Shown piece after piece: positions 1 through 7,322 of a stretch of DNA of 64,000 nucleotides. The DNA lies in the NCBI GenBank assembly GCA_934371475.1, contig CAKRNX010000001.1, forward strand, positions 43,757-107,756, in the 5' to 3' direction. A program made the position numbers and the translations under genes. Origin of the DNA: an uncultured Lachnospiraceae bacterium. GTDB lineage: Bacteria; Bacillota; Clostridia; Lachnospirales; Lachnospiraceae. Position 1 is the stretch's first letter, and each line of letters begins with the position of its first letter. The notes under the pieces were generated by a model. It was given only the letters and a program-made list of their open reading frames with translations, made no database searches and was not told the DNA's origin.

Positions 1-1005
1 CTGCTGCTCGATGAGCCTACCAACTACCTGGACGAGTCTCATATAGAATGGCTGAAACGGTATCTGATCAACTATGAAAATGCATTTATTCTGATTTCTC
101 ATGATATTCCGTTCCTGAACAGCGTCGTCAACCTGATCTATCACATGGAAAACAAATCTCTGGACCGCTATCCCGGAGATTACGACCATTTCCAGGAAGT
201 GTACGCTATGAAGAAATCGCAGCTGGAAGCCGCCTACAACCGCCAGCAGCAGGAAATCAGCGAGCTGAAGGACTTTGTAGCCCGGAACAAAGCCCGTGTA
301 GCCACCAGAAATATGGCCATGTCCCGCCAGAAGAAGCTTGACAAGATGGATGTCATCGAGCTGGCCCGCGAGAAACCAAAGCCTGAGTTTCATTTTCGCA
401 TGGCCCGCACTTCCGGAAAAGTGATTTTTGAGACAAAAGACCTCGTGATCGGCTATGATGATGCCCTCACGGTTCCTCTGAATATCCATATGGAGCGCGG
501 TGAAAAAATTGCCCTGACAGGAGCTAACGGTATCGGAAAAACAACACTGCTGAAAAGTATTCTTGGACTGATCAGACCGTTTGATGGGCAGGTAATCCGC
601 GGCGATTACCAGGAAATCGGCTATTTTGAACAGGAGTCCGACCAGCACAATACTACGACCTGCATTGAGGAGATCTGGAAACTCTTCCCTTCATGGACGC
701 AGTACGAAGTGCGCTCCGCCCTGGCCAAATGCGGACTGACCACACAGCACATTGAAAGCCAGGTACGGGTGCTCAGCGGCGGCGAACAGGCAAAAGTGCG
801 CCTGTGCAAGATTATCAATACTGAAACCAATATCCTGCTGCTCGACGAGCCCACGAACCATCTGGACGTAGATGCCAAAGCAGAACTGAAGCGTGCGCTG
901 CAGGAATACAAAGGATCCATTCTGCTGATCTGCCATGAACCGGAATTTTATCAGGATGTGGTGTCAAAGATCTGGAACTGCCAGGACTGGTCTGTAAAAC
1001 TCTAA
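1..1005 (+). CDS. ABC-F family ATPase, C-terminal part (5' end outside window)
   Basis: The reading frame is open from base 1, so the gene starts upstream. The visible part begins in the Walker B region of the first nucleotide-binding domain (LLLDEPTNYLDE). Then come the charged inter-domain linker (about residues 60-130), and a second complete domain with Walker A GANGIGKTT, signature LSGGEQ and Walker B LLLDEPTNHLD. Two fused ABC domains with no membrane segments and the EPTNHLD form are the ABC-F hallmark. These proteins act on the ribosome in translation regulation or antibiotic protection; which role applies here cannot be told. Closest in style to the YkpA/YbiT group (inference). Confidence 0.9.
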   Translation: MLLDEPTNYLDESHIEWLKRYLINYENAFILISHDIPFLNSVVNLIYHMENKSLDRYPGDYDHFQEVYAMKKSQLEAAYNRQQQEISELKDFVARNKARVATRNMAMSRQKKLDKMDVIELAREKPKPEFHFRMARTSGKVIFETKDLVIGYDDALTVPLNIHMERGEKIALTGANGIGKTTLLKSILGLIRPFDGQVIRGDYQEIGYFEQESDQHNTTTCIEEIWKLFPSWTQYEVRSALAKCGLTTQHIESQVRVLSGGEQAKVRLCKIINTETNILLLDEPTNHLDVDAKAELKRALQEYKGSILLICHEPEFYQDVVSKIWNCQDWSVKL

Positions 1006-1115
1006 AAGACAGAGCCGGCTGCCGGCGCGGTAAACCGGACGTTCGCAATCCGCTTTCGCTCATGAACGCAGTCGCTCCGCGGCTGTCAGCGGCGGATGCT
1101 TATTCTGCGTTCAAA

Positions 1116-1156
1116 AAGGCAGGACGTACAACATTTTACGCTGTACATCCTGCCTT
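1116..1156. terminator. Hairpin terminator between convergent genes
   Basis: Arms AAGGCAGGA and TCCTGCCTT are perfectly complementary and the stem is extended by GTACA/TGTAC across one mismatch. On the minus strand the stem is followed by a T run, so it can end transcription of the ribbon-helix-helix gene. A T-rich stretch also follows on the plus strand, fitting the end of the ABC-F gene. Confidence 0.7.
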
Positions 1157-1246
1157 AAATCTTTTCCTTATTTTTCTCACAGTGTTTCATGTCACAAAAT
1201 TAAGTATGCTTTGCCGCATGGCGAGCCACACAGTCTGCACTAAGCT

Positions 1247-1426
1247 TTATTCCTGTCTGCTTTCCGGCAATTTGCCATGTTCCTTTTCATGCTCCATAAC
1301 AGCCTGCCTGATCAGATACAGAACCTCATTGTTCATGGATCGTCCGTCATACTCTGCCAGGCTTTTTAATTTCCCGTGGGTATCTTCGTCAATCCGTAAC
1401 CCCAGGTGCTTGCTCTTCTTTTCCAT
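1247..1426 (-). CDS. Ribbon-helix-helix (Arc-type) DNA-binding protein
   Basis: Encodes 59 residues starting MEKKSKHLGLRID. The opening strand 'KHLGLRIDEDTHGKLKSLAE' followed by 'MNNEVLYLIRQAV' has the residue pattern of Arc/MetJ-like ribbon-helix-helix domains, which bind DNA as dimers and usually repress their own promoter. An upstream in-frame start at 1531 exists, but the start at 1426 is preferred because GGAGAGG lies just before it and the domain begins there. It is transcribed away from a 50-residue ORF across a region with inverted and direct AAGT-type repeats, probably its operators. It could be an antitoxin-like regulator, but no toxin partner is recognisable. Confidence 0.75.
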   Translation of the reverse strand: MEKKSKHLGLRIDEDTHGKLKSLAEYDGRSMNNEVLYLIRQAVMEHEKEHGKLPESRQE

Positions 1427-1522
1427 AATCCTCTCCGCATACTCTGATGTCTGTACTGTTCTGGCGCAGGCATATGCCTGTCTCTGCTTAAAGTAAAATA
1501 TCACTAATGAATAAGTATATTT

Positions 1523-1559
1523 TAAGTTCATTCTGTGCTAAAATGTAAAAATGAACTTA
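1523..1559. promoter_or_regulatory. Candidate operator between divergent small genes
   Basis: A 10-bp perfect inverted repeat, TAAGTTCATT (1523-1532) and AATGAACTTA (1550-1559), sits between the ribbon-helix-helix gene and the 50-residue ORF. The block TTTAAGT also occurs as direct copies at 1521 and 1561. Short repeated half-sites in a divergent intergenic region fit autoregulation by the neighbouring RHH protein (inference). Confidence 0.5.
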
Positions 1560-1594
1560 CTTTAAGTACGGAAAATTTTTAAGGAAGTGAACAT

Positions 1595-1747
1595 ATGGAT
1601 AAACTAATCGATTATCTCTATCTTGTACTGAACAATGGACCGCTGCCTGTCGTATCACTGACCGTAGAGGATGATGCCCTTCTGGTACAACTGCGGGACG
1701 GAAGCAAATTTGAGATCTCCATCCATCCCACAGATAAGACCGTCTGA
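1595..1747 (+). CDS. Small hypothetical protein, 50 residues
   Basis: An ATG at 1595 follows AAGGAAG (1581-1587) at good spacing, and the frame runs 50 codons to a TGA. The product starts MDKLIDYLYLVLNN and ends in a charged, beta-like segment. There is no signal peptide or transmembrane helix, and I do not recognise a family. It faces the RHH regulator gene and probably shares its operator region. It is convergent with the AAA+ gene, with 19 bases between the stops. Confidence 0.6.
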   Translation: MDKLIDYLYLVLNNGPLPVVSLTVEDDALLVQLRDGSKFEISIHPTDKTV

Positions 1748-1766
1748 ATCTGAGCCGGATTCTGTT

Positions 1767-3254
1767 TTAAGCCAGCAGCTCCCGCACCATATCGGTGCTG
1801 AAGCATACATTCTTTACATGATCTACCTCAATCTGATACAGTGCATTGGCTGCGATATGTTCCGCCGCCTGCTCCAGATCACGGATACCGCTCGTGTTGG
1901 AATACAGTTCTATCACTGCGTCCAGCGCCCCGTCCTCCAGAGTACATTCATTTTCCTGAAGTCCCATACGGCGCAGCACTTTGGGCAGCGCAAATTTTGA
2001 GAAAATAATCTTTTTCTCTTCCGCTGTATAATCCGGAATGTCGATGACTGCAAAACGGGACATCAGCGGCGCACTGATCTGCGATTTGTCATTGGCCGTC
2101 GCAATGGGGTAAACGCCTACTGTAGGTACCATGCATTCCATATAGTTATCTGTAAAACCCAGGTTATCCAGCAGCGTAAGCAGCACATCTGCCGGATTTC
2201 CGTTGCCTTTGCCGGACGCAGCCTTGTCGAGTTCGTTAATAATGAATACGAGGTTGGACTCTCCCGCCATGGAAAATGCCTCCAGAATAATACCCGGCTT
2301 GGCATTGGCATATACCCTGGAACTTCCGGTCAGCTGCTCCGGATCATTGATCGAACTCATATCGAGCGTTGTCCACGGGAGTTTGAGGATCCGCGCCACC
2401 GCATACGCAATCTGCGACTTTCCGGTACCTGCCGGTCCTACCAGCAGAAGTCCGTAAGCCGGAAGCGTGTGAGTTCTGTTGATCTGGATCACCGTCTCAA
2501 TGATTCTCTGCTTTACCCGCTCCATTCCATAGAGTTCTTCATCCAGGATCCTTCTGGCCTCCACCGGGTCAATCGATTCAAAATAATTATTCTTCCACTG
2601 AATATTCATCATGATAGACAGCGCGCGCTGCGCATGACGCCGCTCCTCCGGGGACACCTCATGAGATCTGGCCACTGCCAGATTCCTTCTGGCCCAGAGA
2701 CGGATATTTTCCGGCATCGTACCTCCGGCACAGATCATATAGTCCGTAATGCTCTGCAGGCTTGTGAGCTTCATATCATCGCCGGTTTCCTCCGGATCTT
2801 CCTCATTATAATCCTCTGCGGGTGCATTGCTGGCCAGCAGTCTCTCAATCATAAACTGCAGAAATCCATCCTCCGCAGAAAGCTTGGAGCCCCCGCCCAG
2901 CGCAGTCTCCCGGATCCGGTAAACCGCATAGCCGTCGCTGCGGTTCTGGCCGGACAGACGCACACTGATATGGTTGACACCCAGCCATTTCACCAGACTG
3001 ACAAAACGCGCGTCGATCTGAAGAATATCCGCCGTCTGCACGCTTCCTGTCTCTTCTTTAAACTCAAATGCAGTCCGTTTGCCCGGATTGGTAAATACAC
3101 CACAGGAATGATGCTTCCATTCACAGCTGTTGTTATCGAGAATCAGGATTGGCTTTTCCGGTGAAGATTCCGGCTCTCCGGAACGGAACACAGTATAGGT
3201 ACATTCTGCTTCAGCAGCCGTTCCCGGCGTATCTTTAAAATCAAAAACTGGCAT
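1767..3254 (-). CDS. Lon-like AAA+ ATPase without protease domain
   Basis: 495 residues. About 235 N-terminal residues are of unknown type. They are followed by an AAA+ module resembling that of Lon: LDEELYGMERVKQRI (238-252), Walker A GPAGTGKS (273-280), Walker B region LVFIINELDK (335-344), then a sensor/Arg region (LMSRFAVIDIP) and a helical lid. The protein ends there, so the Lon Ser-Lys protease domain is absent. The Walker B aspartate appears replaced by Asn (IINE rather than LLDE) while the catalytic Glu is kept. RBS AAAGGAG precedes the ATG. Probably a remodelling or unfolding ATPase working on an unknown partner; not a Lon protease. Confidence 0.8.
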   Translation of the reverse strand: MPVFDFKDTPGTAAEAECTYTVFRSGEPESSPEKPILILDNNSCEWKHHSCGVFTNPGKRTAFEFKEETGSVQTADILQIDARFVSLVKWLGVNHISVRLSGQNRSDGYAVYRIRETALGGGSKLSAEDGFLQFMIERLLASNAPAEDYNEEDPEETGDDMKLTSLQSITDYMICAGGTMPENIRLWARRNLAVARSHEVSPEERRHAQRALSIMMNIQWKNNYFESIDPVEARRILDEELYGMERVKQRIIETVIQINRTHTLPAYGLLLVGPAGTGKSQIAYAVARILKLPWTTLDMSSINDPEQLTGSSRVYANAKPGIILEAFSMAGESNLVFIINELDKAASGKGNGNPADVLLTLLDNLGFTDNYMECMVPTVGVYPIATANDKSQISAPLMSRFAVIDIPDYTAEEKKIIFSKFALPKVLRRMGLQENECTLEDGALDAVIELYSNTSGIRDLEQAAEHIAANALYQIEVDHVKNVCFSTDMVRELLA

Positions 3255-3309
3255 AACTCATACTCCTTTTATTCTTTATTTCATTCATTTTTTCCTTCAA
3301 AAATGCCTT

Positions 3310-3471
3310 AGAGCGTGTTTGAAAAAGGCTTTTTGTGAGCTGCGAGTTCCAGTTTGTGGGAGATTTTGCCCGAATGAGGGCGGCGTAGCGGGGCTACGTC
3401 AACCGAATAAGGACAAAATATACCGCAAAGTGGGGCTTGCAGATCGCGGAAATGTTTTTCAAACACACTCT
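3310..3471. repeat. Family A dispersed repeat, copy 1 (full length)
   Basis: 162 bp bounded by 16-bp terminal inverted repeats (AGAGCGTGTTTGAAAA, one mismatch between ends). The interior includes a GTAGCGGGGCTACGT hairpin. A nearly identical copy lies at 36898-37058, with shorter or degenerate copies at 16939, 25191 and 35339. No coding content; MITE-like architecture. Confidence 0.8.
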
Positions 3472-3693
3472 AACATTCCTGATGCGGGGTGCACGTCATG
3501 CGGACACACAGCACATTTCTCCTGTAAACATCCACATTCCGCTTTGCATTTATATCGCCTATTATATCATAACTTTCCGCATTTCCAACGGCAAAAAAGG
3601 AAACCCTGATATGCATCATTTCCGGATCACCCTGCAGTTCATCAGCCGGAAGGATGGACTGTAACAGAAAAAGCAAAAAAAATTCAAAAACAG
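3472..3693. other. Intergenic stretch, degenerate repeat only
   Basis: The first 50 bases resemble a decayed family B repeat (ATGCGGGGTGCACGTCATGC). The rest is unremarkable and leads into the tRNA promoter. No gene is supported. Confidence 0.4.
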
Positions 3694-3723
3694 TTGACAA
3701 ATCTATAGAAAGTATGGTATAAA
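3694..3723 (+). promoter_or_regulatory. Promoter of tRNA-Trp
   Basis: TTGACA (3694-3699) and TATAAA (3718-3723) with an 18-base spacer, about 22 bases before the tRNA. Confidence 0.75.
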
Positions 3724-3744
3724 AATCTAGTGAGTCATTCACGT

Positions 3745-3815
3745 AGGGGATTGGTCAAATGGTATGATAGGGGTCTCCAAAACCTTTGGTGGGAGTTCGA
3801 TTCTCTCATCCCCTG
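3745..3815 (+). tRNA. tRNA-Trp (anticodon CCA)
   Basis: The cloverleaf can be drawn by hand. Acceptor arms AGGGGAT/ATCCCCT pair perfectly, with discriminator G. The D-arm contains GGTCAAATGGTATGAT. The anticodon stem GGGGT/ACCTT encloses loop CTCCAAA with anticodon CCA. The T-arm GGGAG-TTCGATT-CTCTC is canonical. The CCA tail is not encoded. A promoter lies just upstream and a terminator just downstream, so it is a single-gene transcription unit. Confidence 0.95.
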
Positions 3816-3825
3816 TAGTCTGAAG

Positions 3826-3865
3826 AGTCAGAAACTTTGAATTATCAAGGCTTCTGACTTTTTTG
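3826..3865 (+). terminator. Terminator of tRNA-Trp
   Basis: AGTCAGAA (3826-3833) pairs with TTCTGACT (3852-3859), followed by a run of T: a standard intrinsic terminator 11 bases after the tRNA. Confidence 0.85.
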
Positions 3866-3977
3866 TATCATTTCATTCAGGAATGCCTGGACATTCCTAC
3901 TGCGCAGATCCATTGCCCTCCCCCGGACATGTATGCCCGGCCGGAGGCTATATCAGATGGCTGCGGATCTGGCATTT

Positions 3978-4760
3978 CTATCCCACAATCGTCGCCACAT
4001 TTCCATAAAGCAGCACCCTGAGGATCCCGAACAGCACCAGATGGCCTGCATAGAAGAAATAGAAAAACCACTTCATTCCCTTCCAGTTTCCTCTTGTGCC
4101 ATTATAATAATGCATAAACGGCCAGACAATGATGATGCCGTACTGGATCAGTCCATAGACCGGATCAATCGCCAGGCACCACACGGCTACATACATGGTA
4201 ATATATGCCATCATCCCGAGCACCTGTTTTTTCAGATTTCCACGGTTCTTATGGATGTGCAGCGTACATAGAACCGGAAAGCAGGACCAGTCTGACGGGA
4301 AAGCCAGCAGACACAGCAGCACAAGCAGCACGGTTTTCTGCCATGCCCTGAGCGGAAAGCTTCTTTTTTCATCATCATCGACATACAGCGCCAGCGCTGC
4401 ACAGAAAAGCGCCCAGATCACACTGGTCTGGTTCAGAACTGAATCGCGAAACGGAATCAGTGATATACCGAAACAGAAATTGTAGGCAAAGTGGGAAATC
4501 ACCGCAAACACAAATAATCTCTGCAGATACTTTCCTAAATTTCTTGTATGCAGATACCCTTCTGATATCATAAACCACATCACCGGCGCTGCCAGCCTGC
4601 CAAAGAAATGGATCGCCAGGATCCACCATTCTTTATGACCGTATCCCGGCCATAATGTCCACGCCAGATGATCTACCGTCATCGCCGCGATTGCAAACAG
4701 CTTCAGCTGATTCCCTGAAAATCCCTGAAACGTTCTCACATCTTCCATCTCTTTTGTCAT
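3978..4760 (-). CDS. TraX family integral membrane protein
   Basis: 260 residues with about eight hydrophobic segments. The N-terminal motif LKLFAIAAMTVDHLAW and 'FGRLAAPVMWFMISEGYLHT' are typical of the TraX family. That family is named after the F-plasmid pilin acetylase and is common as a chromosomal gene in Firmicutes, where the role is unproven. RBS GGGGGAAAG precedes the ATG. The nearest gene upstream is a DUF1016 remnant; no conjugation genes are nearby, so a role in pilus acetylation is not implied. Confidence 0.85.
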   Translation of the reverse strand: MTKEMEDVRTFQGFSGNQLKLFAIAAMTVDHLAWTLWPGYGHKEWWILAIHFFGRLAAPVMWFMISEGYLHTRNLGKYLQRLFVFAVISHFAYNFCFGISLIPFRDSVLNQTSVIWALFCAALALYVDDDEKRSFPLRAWQKTVLLVLLCLLAFPSDWSCFPVLCTLHIHKNRGNLKKQVLGMMAYITMYVAVWCLAIDPVYGLIQYGIIIVWPFMHYYNGTRGNWKGMKWFFYFFYAGHLVLFGILRVLLYGNVATIVG

Positions 4761-4771
4761 AGTCTTTCCCC

Positions 4772-5029
4772 CTAGTTACTTTGATCTCTGAAAAATCTGT
4801 TCTTCTGATTATCTTTTGTTTTCTCCTGCATTTCAGCTATCACTTTTTCTTTTTTCGATGATTGCAGCAAACGATAATAATATTGCGTCCCAATGTTTCT
4901 GTCCAGTGTTCTGGAACTCCAGCCTTCTTTTGAAGCCTCATTCATATACCATATCCGCGCATCTTCATCTATTACCCGATGAAAGCACCGAAAATGAGTC
5001 CCATTCTGATTGTGAACGCATGCGTTCAC
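4772..5029 (-). pseudogene. DUF1016 (YhcG-type) gene remnant
   Basis: An 85-codon frame carries only the middle of a DUF1016 N-terminal domain: THFRCFHRVIDEDARIWYMN and 'GWSSRTLDRNIGTQYYYRLL' match the family's usual SHYR...EARxFYMxEA...WSxRxLxRQI pattern. Full proteins are about 330-380 residues and end in a PD-(D/E)XK nuclease domain, which is absent here. The homology stops at its 5' side near a perfect 24-bp palindrome. A decayed fragment rather than a functional gene. Confidence 0.7.
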
Positions 5030-5032
5030 AAT
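5009..5032. repeat. Perfect 24-bp palindrome
   Basis: ATTGTGAACGCA is followed immediately by its reverse complement with no spacer. It lies at the point where the DUF1016 homology breaks off. Could be a regulator site or a recombination/insertion scar. Confidence 0.6.
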
Positions 5033-5104
5033 TCGCTCCTCTGGAAATGCAAGATAAAATTTCTACAATGATTTTAGCAATCTCATCACTGAATACCTGC
5101 CCTG

Positions 5105-6016
5105 TCAGAACAGATCCAGCATATTGTCCAGATATATCTCCTCTCTCACATGCAGCTGATACTCCGGCTTTGTCATGTAGTAAAGCAGAAATTCCAGTAT
5201 CAGAGCGCTGCCAAGTCCCCTGCCCTCGATTTTAAAATGATGAAACCCCATCGGCACATAAATATTTCGAATATCATCGATCCCGATAAATCCCGGATTC
5301 TTCATTGCCTTTGAAAAGCGATAGCCCTGATCCCCATCCGGCGCAGCACACCGGTGATCCGGGCAGTCTTCGCCTAAGTTTTTGCGGCTGACGTTTTCAT
5401 AACAGCGTTTCCTGTCCCTGCAGCCAAAGAAACAGCATTCGTTGCACAGAAATTCCACTTTGTTCTTCTGTGATGCTGACAGTGCATTCAGTTCATCCAC
5501 TCTTTTGTTTAACCGAAAATCCGGCACAACATATCGAAACTCCTCACGATCCAGCTCCTGCTGCAGTTCTTCGAACCGTGTCAGCACCTTTGTCGTAGAA
5601 GAGACAAAATAAAAGCCGGGATATTTCTCTTTCAGGTAGTGTAACAGCAGATCCGAATGAATAATGATGCCATTCTGTACGCCCGTCCCCTTTTCGAATA
5701 CTGCACAGAGCGCATTGCATGTTCTGTCCGCAAGATGTTCTTTGCGCAGCAGGGAATTGCTGAAGGTCAGCCGCGCCGAAATCCCATATTCGCGCATCAA
5801 TGCCAGGACTTCCCGCGGGTCACTCTCACTAAATCCTGTCCGGCCTCCGCCCCAGATACAGTCTTCCGGAGCCCCATAAATCGAACCGATCTCACACCAG
5901 TCATAGAAGTATTCCCGATGTTCACGAAATACCGGCAGGAATACGCGGTACAGTTCATAAAACTCAAACAGTCCCGGCAGATGATAATATGCTTTTCCCC
6001 TTTTTAACTGCATCAT
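5105..6016 (-). CDS. Uncharacterised Cys-rich protein, U32-peptidase-like
   Basis: About 304 residues from the Met at 6016 (or 6013); longer starts overlap the upstream gene. The chain reads like a TIM-barrel. The N-terminal half has 'WGGGR' and 'RLTFSNSLLR'. The middle holds 'FVSSTTKVLTR' and 'VVPDFRLNKRVDELNAL'. A Cys cluster follows (FLCNECCFFGCRDRKRCYE and CPDHRC), then a conserved-looking tail (GFHHFKIEGR). The order 'xPDxxLN...NExC...C' resembles peptidase U32-like proteins, and the Cys cluster could bind an Fe-S cluster or zinc. It starts about 8 bases after the aldo/keto-reductase-like gene, so the two form one transcript and probably one function. Function unknown. Confidence 0.6.
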   Translation of the reverse strand: MMQLKRGKAYYHLPGLFEFYELYRVFLPVFREHREYFYDWCEIGSIYGAPEDCIWGGGRTGFSESDPREVLALMREYGISARLTFSNSLLRKEHLADRTCNALCAVFEKGTGVQNGIIIHSDLLLHYLKEKYPGFYFVSSTTKVLTRFEELQQELDREEFRYVVPDFRLNKRVDELNALSASQKNKVEFLCNECCFFGCRDRKRCYENVSRKNLGEDCPDHRCAAPDGDQGYRFSKAMKNPGFIGIDDIRNIYVPMGFHHFKIEGRGLGSALILEFLLYYMTKPEYQLHVREEIYLDNMLDLF

Positions 6017-6024
6017 TTTCGACT

Positions 6025-7170
6025 CTAACACCCAAACAATTCCGCCGTTTTCTCCATCCGCTCCGCAATCGGCACGCCAAACGGGCAGCGCTCCTCGCAT
6101 TCCCGGCATCCGACACATTCGGAAGCCTTATGCGCCAGCAGCTCATAGTGCGACTGTACCGTAGCAGGCACTTTCGGCTGCATCGTAGCCAGATCATAGA
6201 ATTTATTGATCATAGCGATATCCAGATCCACCGCACATGGTTTGCAATGGCCGCAGTACGTACATTCTCCGCGGTAGGAATGGAACGGCGCATTCGCAAT
6301 CACAGAAGCATAATCTTTTGCCGCTTCATCAGCAGTTTCATAAGCCACAGCATCATCCACCTGTTCTTTTGTATCATATCCGCACATGACGGAACAGACT
6401 GCAGGTCTGGTCAGCGCATAATGAATGCACTGCACCGGTGTCAGGCTCACGCCGAACGGAGAGCGCTTCTCATCAAACAGTCGGCCTCCGGCGAATCCTT
6501 TCATGACTGTAATGCCTACATCTTCCTGCTCACAGACTTTGTAGAGGTGCGCACGGTCTGCATCAATCCCTTTCAGACTTGCATCAAATGTATCCGCAAA
6601 CAGCGTATCCACGTCTTCGCTGGCCGGGAGCATATCAAATGCCGGATTGATACTGAACAGGATCATCTCCACATATCCTGACTGTGCCGCTTTTACCGCC
6701 ACTTTGGGATTGTGCGAACTGATGCCGATATGATGGATTACCCCGTTCTTTTTCAGTTCCTTCACATAATCCAGATATTCGGAATGTTGGATCTGCTCCC
6801 ACTCTTCCTCTGAGTCCACATAGTGGATCATGCCCAGATCAATGTAGTCGGTCTGAAGGCGCTTTAACAGATCCTCAAACGCCGGACGCACATATTTCAT
6901 ATCTCTTGTCCTGAAATACTGCCCGTCTTTCCATGTAGATCCGATATGTCCCTGAATGAACCACTCACTGCGGTTATCCTTAATCCCTTTTCCGATCACA
7001 TCTCTGGACTTCGGATCAGCCATCCAGCAGTCCAGAATATTGATCCCCTGTGAGGATGCATAATGGATCAGCTCAATCCCCTCTTCTTCCGGATGACGCT
7101 CCAGCCATTCTCCTCCAAATCCAATTTCACTTACCATCAGTCCTGTTTTTCCAAGTCTGCGTGTTCTCAT
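6025..7170 (-). CDS. Aldo/keto reductase-fold protein with 4Fe-4S domain; catalytic residues replaced
   Basis: 381 residues from the ATG at 7170, preceded by GGAGGGAG. The N-terminal 'RRLGKTGLMVSEIGFGGEW' and 'LQTDYIDLGMIHYVD' are aldo/keto reductase signatures. The C-terminus has two Cys clusters, CTYCGHCKPC and CVGCRECEERCPFG, typical of the AKR-ferredoxin subfamily. The canonical Asp-Tyr-Lys-His tetrad looks incomplete. Asp47 and His116 remain, but the Tyr position (five after the Asp) reads Asp52, and the usual T-K after the first helix reads Gln-Gly-His. A standard NADPH carbonyl reductase mechanism is therefore doubtful. Operon partner: the downstream Cys-rich U32-like gene. Confidence 0.8.
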   Translation of the reverse strand: MRTRRLGKTGLMVSEIGFGGEWLERHPEEEGIELIHYASSQGINILDCWMADPKSRDVIGKGIKDNRSEWFIQGHIGSTWKDGQYFRTRDMKYVRPAFEDLLKRLQTDYIDLGMIHYVDSEEEWEQIQHSEYLDYVKELKKNGVIHHIGISSHNPKVAVKAAQSGYVEMILFSINPAFDMLPASEDVDTLFADTFDASLKGIDADRAHLYKVCEQEDVGITVMKGFAGGRLFDEKRSPFGVSLTPVQCIHYALTRPAVCSVMCGYDTKEQVDDAVAYETADEAAKDYASVIANAPFHSYRGECTYCGHCKPCAVDLDIAMINKFYDLATMQPKVPATVQSHYELLAHKASECVGCRECEERCPFGVPIAERMEKTAELFGC

Positions 7171-7322
7171 CTTTCTCCCTCCGTACTTTTCTTCGCACTC
7201 CTGCAATCCTCACATGAAACCTTTTGACGCCATAATTTATACCGTTATTTCGATCTGATTTTCCTCGATCCCGACAATACAGCTCTCATAATGATCATCG
7301 CCTGTCGTCGCTGCCCGCACTT

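Noticed and set aside
3319..3609. Frame sharing a 'NEGGVAGLRQPNK' peptide with one at 36771
   Set aside because: This is read-through of the two full-length family A repeats; no start signal or conserved protein.
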